Of a DNA stretch of 64,000 bases, positions 52,397 through 59,584 are shown in pieces. Under the pieces are notes generated by a model. That model ran no database searches. It was given only the letters and a program-made list of their open reading frames with translations, and was not told the origin of the DNA. The stretch comes from Lachnospiraceae bacterium (GTDB lineage Bacteria > Bacillota > Clostridia > Lachnospirales > Lachnospiraceae), in assembly GCA_017428105.1 (NCBI GenBank), contig JAFRRM010000023.1, forward strand, positions 24,644-88,643, in the 5' to 3' direction. The position numbers and the translations under genes were made by a program. How positions within the stretch are numbered: the stretch's first letter is position 1; each line of letters begins with the position of its first letter.

Positions 52397-52967
52397 GCGG
52401 CCCCCGGCGGGGAAGCCGCCCGGAGTTCAAAAGACGGAACAGACTGCAGAGAACAGACCGCGCGGAGACGAGCAGACCGAACAATACTTTTCGGTGCCCC
52501 TTTTTCGGGGCGGGAAAAGTTTTCATTCGGGATGCGAGGAGGCGCAAGGCCGTCACATCGTCATCTCCCTGGTCAAGACAGGTCCCTCATGCTTTTTCAC
52601 CTCCTGCGACCCCTCGGTGAGGAAGCCGCCCGGAGTTCAAAAGCAGGAAAAGACTGCAGAGAACAGGCCGCGCGGAGACGAGCAGACCGAACAATACTTT
52701 TCGGTGCCCCTTTTTCGGGGCGAGAAAAGTTTTCGTTCGGGATGCGAGGAGACGCGAGGCCGTCACATCGTCATCTCCCTGGTCAAGACAGGTCCCTCTT
52801 GCTTTTTCACCTCCTGCGGCCCCCGGCGGGGGGGCCGCCCGGCAGGGAGGGGCCCGTCAGGCGGACGACAGGCCGAGCGATGCGGAGCAGACCGAACAAT
52901 ACTTTTCGATACCCCTTTTTCGGGGTGAGAAAAGTTTTCGTTCGGTCTGCGACGCAGCGCGAGGCCG
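52397..52967 (-). repeat. three tandem repeats of about 210 bp between purN and purO
   Basis: Units begin near 52397, 52607 and 52816. Each contains the hairpin ACTTTTC...CCCC...GGGG...GAAAAGT, at 52486-52520, 52696-52730 and 52901-52935, spaced 210 and 205 bp. The first two units are nearly identical throughout; the third has diverged in its first half. The end of the third unit (GCGAGGCCGTCA) coincides with the purN stop codon at 52968-52970. No credible gene lies in the 658-bp gap; an open frame on the plus strand simply follows the repeats. Confidence 0.88.
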
Positions 52968-53570
52968 TCACTCAGTCAGCGACTTCGCAACCTGCTCCAG
53001 GGCGGCGGGGAGCAGTTTCCACTCGGCGAGCCGCATCACTCTCTTCTGCAGCTTCTCCGGCGTGTCCCCCTCTCTCACCTTCACCGCCTTCTGCGCAATG
53101 ATCGGCCCTCCGTCCGCCACCTCATTCACAAAATGCACCGTCGCCCCCGTCACCTTCACGCCTCTTGCCAGCGCGGCCTCATGGACCTTCAGTCCGTAGA
53201 AGCCTTCGCCGCAGAACGCCGGGATCAGGGCCGGGTGCACGTTGAGGATGCGGTTCGGGTACCGGCGGACGAAATCCGCGCTCAGGATCGACAGGAATCC
53301 CGCCAGCACGATGACTTCGATGCGGTACTCTTCCAGTTTCTCCAGCAGCGCCGCCTCGAACGCCTCCTGCGAACCCAGCGTCTTCCTATCCGCCGCAAAC
53401 GCGGGGATGCCGGCCGCGGCGGCCCGCTCCAGGGCGTACGCGCCGGCCTTGGAGGAGAGCACCAGTTCCAGCGAGGCGTGGGGGATCTCCCCGCGGCGGG
53501 AGGCGTCGATGATGGCCTGCAGGTTGGTCCCGCCTCCGGAGACCAGCACGGCGGTGCGGATCGTCTTCAT
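52968..53570 (-). CDS. purN: phosphoribosylglycinamide formyltransferase
   Basis: A 200-residue GAR transformylase using 10-formyl-THF. TAVLVSGGGTNLQAIIDASR, VLAGFLSILSADFV, NVHPALIPAF and the catalytic His/Asp region TGATVHFVNEVADGGPI are present. The start ATG at 53570 lies 1 bp after the FNT channel stop. The C-terminus runs into the tandem repeat array. Confidence 0.97.
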   Translation of the reverse strand: MKTIRTAVLVSGGGTNLQAIIDASRRGEIPHASLELVLSSKAGAYALERAAAAGIPAFAADRKTLGSQEAFEAALLEKLEEYRIEVIVLAGFLSILSADFVRRYPNRILNVHPALIPAFCGEGFYGLKVHEAALARGVKVTGATVHFVNEVADGGPIIAQKAVKVREGDTPEKLQKRVMRLAEWKLLPAALEQVAKSLTE

Positions 53571-53571
53571 G

Positions 53572-54171
53572 TCAGGTCCCTTTCTTGAGTCCGGCGAAAA
53601 ACAGGATGCGGTCGAGCAGCAGGGCACCGACGGCGTTCCCCGCCGCAACGATCACGATGAACAGGACGGCCTGCAGGGAAAACACGCCGGCCGCCGCGAA
53701 ATAAAACATGTCCGCGATGGAATGCTCAAAGCCGCTCAGGATGAACACCGGGATCCCGAACAGGATGCCCAGCGTCGTCTTTCTGTCCCGGTACAGATTC
53801 ACGGCAATATAGATCAGCATGCCGCAGAAGATCCCGCGCACGAAAGCGGATCCGCCGGACAGCGCCAGCTTCGCGTCGCACACCGCTCTGGCGGCTTCGC
53901 CCTTAAAGGACAGCATGGCCAGGCCCGCAAGGACCGCGCCGATCAGGTTGCCGAGCAGGCCCAGGAACAGTTCCGGCACGGCGCCCTTCTTTCCTTCGAA
54001 CAGGTAGCCGACCCGGCCGGTATACAGGTTGGCGCCGTAATAGCAGACCGAGATCAGGCCGATGGTGAACCCCACGGCCCCGACGACCTTATCGTTCACG
54101 GAAAGGAACACGCCGCCGCCCAGGCTCACCAGGAGCCCGGCCAGGATGCCGGAAAACACCTGTTTCAGCAT
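53572..54171 (-). CDS. formate/nitrite transporter family channel
   Basis: A 199-residue protein with six hydrophobic segments and the FNT signatures: LVSLGGGVF in TM1, GFTIGLISVCYYGANLYTGR (the GAxLFTGN-like loop) and ILSGFEHSIADMFYF with the pore His. It is shorter than FocA (about 280) but keeps the six-helix core. It overlaps purM by 7 bp and purN begins 1 bp after it, so it is translationally locked into the purine operon. Formate import feeding 10-formyl-THF for PurN and PurH, or formate release, is the natural inference. Confidence 0.88.
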   Translation of the reverse strand: MLKQVFSGILAGLLVSLGGGVFLSVNDKVVGAVGFTIGLISVCYYGANLYTGRVGYLFEGKKGAVPELFLGLLGNLIGAVLAGLAMLSFKGEAARAVCDAKLALSGGSAFVRGIFCGMLIYIAVNLYRDRKTTLGILFGIPVFILSGFEHSIADMFYFAAAGVFSLQAVLFIVIVAAGNAVGALLLDRILFFAGLKKGT

Positions 54172-55208
54172 AAAGTCACCTTATCTTCGGAAGCTTCGAT
54201 CTCCCCGATCACGTAGGCGTCCTCGCCCGCGCCGCGCAGGATCTCCAGCGCTTTCTCCGCGTCTTCGGGCGCCACGACGAGGCTCATGCCCACTCCCATG
54301 TTGAACGTGTTGAACATGTCGCGTTCCGGGATCCCGCCCTTTTCCTGCAGCAGGCGGAAAACGGCCGGCACCTTCACGTCCGCCCTGCGGATCCGCGCGC
54401 CCAGGCCGTCCGGGATGCTCCGGGGGATGTTCTCGTAGAACCCGCCGCCGGTGATGTGCGAGATGCCCTTCACCTCGACCTGCTCCAACAGGGCCAGGAC
54501 GGGCTTCACGTAAATGCGGGTCGGGGTCAGCAGGACTTCGCCCAGCGGGCGGCCGTCCAGTTCGGGCACGGGCGCGCTTAAGTCCGCGTGCTCCACGTCG
54601 AAGACCTTCCGCACCAGCGAGAAGCCGTTGGAGTGGAGGCCGGAGGAAGCCAGGGCGATCACGGTGTCGCCGGCCTTCATTCTGTTATGGTCAATGATCT
54701 TTTTTCTGTCCACGACGCCGACGGAAAAGCCCGCCAGGTCGTAGTCGTCCGGGGCCATGGTCCCGGGATGCTCCGCGGTCTCGCCGCCGATCAGGGCGCA
54801 GCCGGCCTGCACGCAGCCTTCCGCCACGCCGGCCACCAGGTCCGCGACCTTCTCCGGCACGTTGCGGCCGATCGCGATATAATCCAGGAAGAACAGGGGC
54901 TTCGCGCCGCAGCAGACGATATCGTTCACGCACATGGCCACGCAGTCGATGCCTACCGTGCCGTTCACGCCCAGGAGCTGCGCGATGCGCTGCTTGGTGC
55001 CCACGCCGTCCGTGCCGGAGACCAGCACGGGTTCTTCCATCCCGGCCAGGTCCGGGGCGAACAGGCCGCCGAAGCCGCCGATGTCCGAGACCACGCCGGG
55101 GATGAAGGTGCGCTCCACGTGTTTCTTCATGAGCTTCACGCCTTCATAGCCCGCTTCGATGTTCACGCCCGCCGCCGCATAGGAGGCGCTGTGGGATCTC
55201 TCCGCCAT
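54165..55208 (-). CDS. purM: phosphoribosylformylglycinamidine cyclo-ligase
   Basis: A 347-residue AIR synthetase. SYAAAGVNIEAGYEGVKLMK, GGFGGLFAPDL, VSGTDGVGTKQRIAQLLG, MCVNDIVCCGAKPLFFLDYI and LIGGETAEHPGTM match the family. It starts 3 bp after purF and overlaps the FNT gene. Confidence 0.97.
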   Translation of the reverse strand: MAERSHSASYAAAGVNIEAGYEGVKLMKKHVERTFIPGVVSDIGGFGGLFAPDLAGMEEPVLVSGTDGVGTKQRIAQLLGVNGTVGIDCVAMCVNDIVCCGAKPLFFLDYIAIGRNVPEKVADLVAGVAEGCVQAGCALIGGETAEHPGTMAPDDYDLAGFSVGVVDRKKIIDHNRMKAGDTVIALASSGLHSNGFSLVRKVFDVEHADLSAPVPELDGRPLGEVLLTPTRIYVKPVLALLEQVEVKGISHITGGGFYENIPRSIPDGLGARIRRADVKVPAVFRLLQEKGGIPERDMFNTFNMGVGMSLVVAPEDAEKALEILRGAGEDAYVIGEIEASEDKVTLC

Positions 55209-55211
55209 TCC

Positions 55212-56636
55212 TTACTCCTTTCCGTTCCAGCAATACGTGCAGAGCTGCTCCCGGGGCAGGCCGATCGCGCCGACCACCCCGTCGAGCGTCTGAAAATCCA
55301 GGGAAGCAAAATGGAATTTTTCACTGATGGCCTTCCGCAGCGCCTTGCCGCGCTCCGTCGTGCCGTCGCTGTATTCCGGGATATGTTCGAGACCTTCGTC
55401 GCCCTCCAGTTCCCGGATCACGCGCCGCGCGATCAGCTCCATGTCGGAGACGGAGCGGCTGAAATTCAGGAATTTGCAGCCGTACATGATGGGCGGGCAG
55501 GCAGAGCGCATGTGCACGGACTTCGCGCCGCTTTCGTACAGGAAGTCCACGGTCTCCTTGAGCTGCGTGCCGCGGACGATGGAGTCGTCCACGAACAGCA
55601 GGTTTTTGTCCTCGATGAGTTCCTTCACCGGGATCTGCTTCATCTTGGCGATATGCTCGCGGTCCGACTGGGCCGGCGGCATGAAGCTGCGGTTCCAGGT
55701 GGGGGTGTATTTGATGAAGGCGCGGGCGAAGGGGAGGTGGCTCTCGTTGGAGAAGCCGATGGCGTGGGGCGTTCCGGAATCCGGCACGCCGCCGACGTAG
55801 TCGATCCCGAGGGCCGGGAGGCTCTCCGCCTCGTTCCGGGCCATGGCCGCGCCGTTGCGGTAGCGCATGGCCTCCACGCTGACGCCCTCATAGACGGCGG
55901 TCGGGAAGCCGAAATAGCTCCACAGGAAGGCGCAGACGCGTTTTTCCCGGCCGGGAGGCGCCAGCTGCGTGATCCCGTCCGGAGTCACGCGCACGATCTC
56001 GCCGGGCCCCAGTTCCTTTTCGTCCTCAAAGCCCAGTTTGTGATAGGCGAAGGCTTCGAAGCTGACGGCATAGCCGTCGTCCCGGCGGCCGATCTGGACC
56101 GGCAGACGGCCGAAGCGGTCGCGGGCGGCGATCAGGGAGCCGTCGTCCTGCAGGATCAGGACGGAGGCCGTGCCGTCGATCTGGGCGTGCGCGAAATGGA
56201 TGCCCTCCGCCAGCGTCGGCTTTTCGCTGATCAGGGACGCCACGAGTTCCGTGCTGTTGATCTTGCCGCCGGACATGGCCGACAGATGCGTGCCGGACAG
56301 GTCCAGATAGCGGGCGATCAGCTCCTCCGCGTTGTTGATGACGCCGGTGATGCAGATCGCGTAATTCCCGTGGCGGGAGCGCACCAGAAGCGGCTGCGGG
56401 TCGGTGTCGCTGATGCAGCCGATGGCGCTGGTGCCGTGCATCTCGGAGAAGACGTCCGCGAATTTGGTGCGGAACGGCGCATTCTCAACGCTGTGGATGG
56501 TGCGCTGCAGGCCGTCCTGCGGGTTCCAGGCCGCCAGGCCGGCGCGCTTGGTCCCCAGATGGGAGTGGTAGTCCACGCCGAAGAACACGTCCGCGAGACA
56601 TTCGTTTTTTGAGGTGATGCCGAAAAATCCGCCCAT
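55212..56636 (-). CDS. purF: amidophosphoribosyltransferase-like PurF lacking the N-terminal Cys
   Basis: A 474-residue protein in the PurF slot of the operon. It has an Ntn-type glutaminase domain followed by a phosphoribosyltransferase domain with LLFVDDSIVRGTQLKE, the PRPP loop. Cysteines at KRVCAFLWSYF, IMYGCKF and the C-terminal CTYC fit the four ligands of the [4Fe-4S] cluster in the B. subtilis enzyme. However it begins MGGFFGITSKNEC: Gly2 stands where PurF always has the nucleophile Cys (MCG...). AAAAGGAG places the start firmly and no upstream in-frame Cys start exists. It may use ammonia directly. Confidence 0.9.
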   Translation of the reverse strand: MGGFFGITSKNECLADVFFGVDYHSHLGTKRAGLAAWNPQDGLQRTIHSVENAPFRTKFADVFSEMHGTSAIGCISDTDPQPLLVRSRHGNYAICITGVINNAEELIARYLDLSGTHLSAMSGGKINSTELVASLISEKPTLAEGIHFAHAQIDGTASVLILQDDGSLIAARDRFGRLPVQIGRRDDGYAVSFEAFAYHKLGFEDEKELGPGEIVRVTPDGITQLAPPGREKRVCAFLWSYFGFPTAVYEGVSVEAMRYRNGAAMARNEAESLPALGIDYVGGVPDSGTPHAIGFSNESHLPFARAFIKYTPTWNRSFMPPAQSDREHIAKMKQIPVKELIEDKNLLFVDDSIVRGTQLKETVDFLYESGAKSVHMRSACPPIMYGCKFLNFSRSVSDMELIARRVIRELEGDEGLEHIPEYSDGTTERGKALRKAISEKFHFASLDFQTLDGVVGAIGLPREQLCTYCWNGKE

Positions 56637-56662
56637 GCCGGGTCTCCTTTTTCAGATTATTT

Positions 56663-56688
56663 CGGGGCGGACCCTGCGGCCCGCCCCG
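56663..56688 (-). other. GC-rich hairpin between purC and purF
   Basis: CGGGGCGG at 56663-56670 pairs with CCGCCCCG at 56681-56688 around a 10-base loop. No U-run follows, so it is an intercistronic stem, possibly an mRNA-stability element. Confidence 0.55.
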
Positions 56689-56699
56689 TCATCCTGCGA

Positions 56700-57386
56700 T
56701 CAGGCAAAGAACAGCCGGGAGAGCTCCATCGGCTGGATGTACTGGCCGTCCTTATAGACGCGCATGTTGCCGGAAGCGATCTCATCGATCAGCATGACTT
56801 CACCGTTCGCGTCGTAGCCGAATTCGAACTTGATGTCGTACAGCTCCAGGCCGCGCTTCTTCATCTCGTCTGCGACCACGGCCGTGATCTGCTGCGTCTG
56901 GGCCTTGATGTCGTCGTACTGCTTGTCGGTCATGACGCCGAGCACGATCAGACCGTCCTTGGTGACCAGCGGGTCGCCCTTGGCGTCGTTCTTGAAGGTC
57001 ATTTCCACATAGGAAGGAAGTTCGGCGCCCTCTTCCACGTATTCCCCGTAGCGGCGGAAGAAGCTGCCCACGGCACGCAGGCGGCAGATGACTTCCAGGC
57101 CGTGGCCGAACACTTTGGCCGGCAGGACTTCCATGGTGGTCTCGTTCAGATCCGCGCTGACGTAGTGCGTCCGGACGCCGGCCGCCTTCAGCTTCTCAAA
57201 GAAGTAGATGGACATGCGCAGGTTGACGTCGCCCACGCCTTCGATCGTCAGGCCGACGGTGTTCATGCCGGGGTCAAAGACGCCGTCCTCGCCGGTGCAG
57301 TCGTCCTTGAATTTCAGAAGATAGTTGCCGTTTTCCAGGGCATACACGTTTTTGGTTTTGCCGGTGTAGACCAGTTTGGGTTCCAT
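56700..57386 (-). CDS. purC: SAICAR synthetase
   Basis: A 228-residue enzyme joining aspartate to [50 protein letters not shown] and [19 protein letters not shown] are typical. The ATG at 57386 precedes [11 protein letters not shown]; longer frames overlap purE and lack support. It follows purE by 52 bp. Confidence 0.96.
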   Translation of the reverse strand: MEPKLVYTGKTKNVYALENGNYLLKFKDDCTGEDGVFDPGMNTVGLTIEGVGDVNLRMSIYFFEKLKAAGVRTHYVSADLNETTMEVLPAKVFGHGLEVICRLRAVGSFFRRYGEYVEEGAELPSYVEMTFKNDAKGDPLVTKDGLIVLGVMTDKQYDDIKAQTQQITAVVADEMKKRGLELYDIKFEFGYDANGEVMLIDEIASGNMRVYKDGQYIQPMELSRLFFA

Positions 57387-57438
57387 TGATGTTCTCCTTA
57401 CCTTGCTTAAAATATTGTGGACGGGGCGTATGCGCGCC

Positions 57439-57921
57439 TCAGAGGGACAGGTTCCGGTCTTTTTCGCGGACCGCGTCGGCTTCCGCCGCCCGGCGCGCGT
57501 CCAGTTTCGCCGCCAGCGCGTCATCGCTCACGGCCAGGATCTCGGCGGCCAGCAGGGCCGCGTTCACGGCGCCGTCGACGGCGACCGTTGCCACCGGGAT
57601 GCCGCGGGGCATCTGCACGGTGGAAAGCAGGGCGTCCATGCCGTCCAGAACGGACGACTTGAGGGGGATCCCGATGACCGGCAGCGTGGTGTTCGCCGCC
57701 AGGGCGCCCGCCAGATGGGCCGCCATCCCCGCCGCCGCGATCAGGGCGCCGAAGCCGTTCTCCCGCGCGCCCGCGGCAAAATCACGGGCTTCCGCGGGCG
57801 TGCGGTGCGCGGAATAGATGTGGACCTCATAAGGGATCTCCAGCGAAATCAAAGTATCGACAGCCTTCCGCACCACCGGCAGATCGCTGTCGCTTCCCAT
57901 GATGATTCCGATTTTTTTCAT
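57439..57921 (-). CDS. purE: 5-(carboxyamino)imidazole ribonucleotide mutase PurE
   Basis: A 160-residue Pur[21 protein letters not shown] and [17 protein letters not shown] carry the active-site Ser, His and Arg, and [14 protein letters not shown] is conserved. The ATG at 57921 follows AGAGG. No purK is present in the operon, so it either works with a distant PurK or carboxylates AIR directly as class II PurE does; I cannot decide from sequence. First gene behind the ZTP riboswitch. Confidence 0.95.
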   Translation of the reverse strand: MKKIGIIMGSDSDLPVVRKAVDTLISLEIPYEVHIYSAHRTPAEARDFAAGARENGFGALIAAAGMAAHLAGALAANTTLPVIGIPLKSSVLDGMDALLSTVQMPRGIPVATVAVDGAVNAALLAAEILAVSDDALAAKLDARRAAEADAVREKDRNLSL

Positions 57922-57960
57922 GATGTGATGGCCTCTTTTCGGAATGGATAGATCGGTAAA

Positions 57961-57999
57961 AAACAAAAAAGCACAGAAAAACAACCTGTTTCCCTGCGC
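57961..57999 (-). terminator. terminator of the ZTP riboswitch
   Basis: On the minus strand GCGCAGGGAAAC pairs with GTTTTTCTGTGC (57971-57999, with G-U pairs) and is followed by TTTTTTG. Its first arm overlaps the 3' helix of the aptamer, so ligand binding should prevent it from forming. Confidence 0.82.
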
Positions 58000-58070
58000 C
58001 CAGACGGTCGGCTCTCCATTTCTCTGTTCCCCCGGGGTGCTCCCCTATCCGTCAGTCGCAAAGAAACGCT
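57996..58070 (-). promoter_or_regulatory. ZTP (pfl) riboswitch controlling the purine operon
   Basis: On the minus strand the conserved elements occur in order: outer helix TTTCTTTG / CAGAGAAA, ACTGACGGATA, GGGGAGCACCCC, GGGGGAAC, and the 3' block GCCGACCGTCTGGGCGC typical of pfl aptamers. It binds ZMP/ZTP, which accumulates when 10-formyl-THF is short. With the overlapping terminator it should switch the operon on when ZMP rises. Confidence 0.9.
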
Positions 58071-58085
58071 TAATTGCACGCTAAC

Positions 58086-58115
58086 AGTATACCGACGGCG
58101 GGGGGAGACTGTCAA
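58086..58115 (-). promoter_or_regulatory. promoter of the purine operon
   Basis: On the minus strand TTGACA (58110-58115) and TATACT (58086-58091) are 18 bp apart, placing the transcript start just before the ZTP aptamer. Confidence 0.8.
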
Positions 58116-58181
58116 GGGGAAAGCACCTTTTATTTATGAGAATAAGACCCGTTTTTCCTTTTATTCCCAAGCCGAAACCGC

Positions 58182-58211
58182 TTGCATTCGCACAGTCCGC
58201 CATGGTATAGT
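58182..58211 (+). promoter_or_regulatory. promoter of the BMP lipoprotein gene
   Basis: TTGCAT (58182-58187) and TATAGT (58206-58211) are 18 bp apart, divergent from the purine operon promoter. Confidence 0.7.
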
Positions 58212-58266
58212 ATTTGAGAATATGGCCTGCCCAGAAGCAAGGCCAAAAACAATGGAGGAAGAACTA

Positions 58267-59379
58267 ATGAAGAAGATCCTGGCACTGACTTTATCCCTTT
58301 GCCTGATCCTGGGTCTGGCTGCCTGCGGCGGCAAGACCGAACCTACCACTGCGGCTCCCGAGACCACCAAGGCTCAGGACCAGACCACGGCGGCTCCTAC
58401 CGAAGCCCCTACCGAAGCCCCTACCGAAGCCCCTACCACGGCTGCTCCCGCTGCCAAGGTCAAGATCGGTATGGTCACCGACGTAGGCGGTGTGAACGAC
58501 CAGTCCTTTAACCAGACTTCCTGGGAAGGCCTGCAGGCCCTCGCCGCGGAAGACAGCAGCTTCGAAGTGAAGTATCTGGAATCCAAGACTGACGCCGACT
58601 ATCAGACCAACATCAACACCTTCATCGATGACGGCTATGACCTGATCATCTGCGTGGGCTACATGCTGGCCGATGCCACCAAGGAAGCTGCCGAAGCCAA
58701 CCCCAACCAGAAGTTCGCCATCATCGACGACTCCACCTGCGCTGACCTGCCCAACGTGGCCTGCCTGATGTTCGCTCAGGAGCAGGCTTCCTACCTGGTA
58801 GGCCTGGTCGCCGGTTCCGTGACCCAGTCCAAGACCGTCGGTTACGTCCAGGGCATGGTCTCCGATACCATGAACCTGTTCGGCATCGGCTACATCACGG
58901 GCGTCCTGGAAGTCTGCCCTGATGCTCAGGTCCTGCAGTACAACGCCAACAACTTCGGCGACATCCCCGGCGGCAACACCGCGGCCAAGGATATGATCAC
59001 CAAGGGCGCTGACGTCATCTACCACGCCGCTGGCGGCACCGGCATGGGCGTCATCAACGCCTGCGACGAAGCCGGCATCTGGGCCATCGGCGTCGATACC
59101 GACCAGTCCCCTCTGGCTCCCGAGCACGTGATCACCTCCGCCATGAAGCGCGTGGACGTGGCTTCCCAGGATATCTCCAAGGCTGTCAAGGCCGGCAACT
59201 TCACGGCTGGCGTGCATCTGTACGACCTGTCCAACGGCGGTGTTGACCTGGCTCCTACCCGGACCCACATCCCGGCCGACGTGCTGAAGCTGGTCGAAGA
59301 GAAGAAGGCCGCCATCATTGCCGGTCAGTTCACCGTTCCGACCTCTGTTGACGACTGCCCTGCTTTCACGCTGAAATAA
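58267..59379 (+). CDS. BMP-family nucleoside-binding lipoprotein
   Basis: A 370-residue substrate-binding protein of the basic membrane protein/PnrA family, which binds purine nucleosides in characterised members. The lipobox is LGLAAC (Cys20). Residues 24-62 are a Thr/Ala/Pro linker with three exact 12-bp PTEA repeats (58395-58440). The mature domain has KIGMVTDVGGVNDQSFNQTS and IYHAAGGTGMGVINAC. The ATG at 58267 follows GGAGGAAGA. It is followed by a terminator and then by the ATPase and two permease genes. Confidence 0.93.
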   Translation: MKKILALTLSLCLILGLAACGGKTEPTTAAPETTKAQDQTTAAPTEAPTEAPTEAPTTAAPAAKVKIGMVTDVGGVNDQSFNQTSWEGLQALAAEDSSFEVKYLESKTDADYQTNINTFIDDGYDLIICVGYMLADATKEAAEANPNQKFAIIDDSTCADLPNVACLMFAQEQASYLVGLVAGSVTQSKTVGYVQGMVSDTMNLFGIGYITGVLEVCPDAQVLQYNANNFGDIPGGNTAAKDMITKGADVIYHAAGGTGMGVINACDEAGIWAIGVDTDQSPLAPEHVITSAMKRVDVASQDISKAVKAGNFTAGVHLYDLSNGGVDLAPTRTHIPADVLKLVEEKKAAIIAGQFTVPTSVDDCPAFTLK

Positions 59380-59401
59380 TTGCGGCATTCGTCCGAACCG
59401 G

Positions 59402-59434
59402 GGAGGGCGGCCTGCGGGCCGCTCTCCTTTTTTA
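59402..59434 (+). terminator. terminator after the BMP gene
   Basis: GGAGGGCGGCC (59402-59412) pairs with GGCCGCTCTCC (59417-59427, one G-U pair) and is followed by TTTTTT. It should make the binding protein more abundant than the transporter. Confidence 0.85.
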
Positions 59435-59489
59435 TGCAAAAAAACCGTTCCCCCTCCGGGATAACGCTCCGTCTTCCCTCTCTTTTTCA

Positions 59490-59518
59490 TTGACTTTTTC
59501 GTCTCCGGCCCTTACAAT
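59490..59518 (+). promoter_or_regulatory. second promoter, for the transporter genes
   Basis: TTGACT (59490-59495) and TACAAT (59513-59518) are 17 bp apart, downstream of the BMP terminator and 67 bp before the ATPase start. Confidence 0.65.
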
Positions 59519-59584
59519 AAACTTGCTAAAATATATTCGTTTCGTGCGATGCAAAAGAAAACCGAAGAAGAAGGGGGCATACAC

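Noticed and set aside
52326..52928. Plus-strand open frame of 200 codons across the purN-purO gap with internally repeated peptide
   Set aside because: The frame follows the tandem DNA repeat, has no ribosome site, is antisense to the operon and shows no recognisable domain. The repeat itself is reported instead.
56636..56700. An upstream alternative start that would restore an N-terminal Cys to PurF
   Set aside because: I read the 60 bases before the ATG in frame; no start codon followed by Cys exists and the ribosome site points to the Gly2 form.
57996..58070. Guanine-type purine riboswitch or THF riboswitch upstream of purE
   Set aside because: The conserved loop and core sequences of those classes are absent, whereas the ZTP/pfl blocks occur in the correct order.
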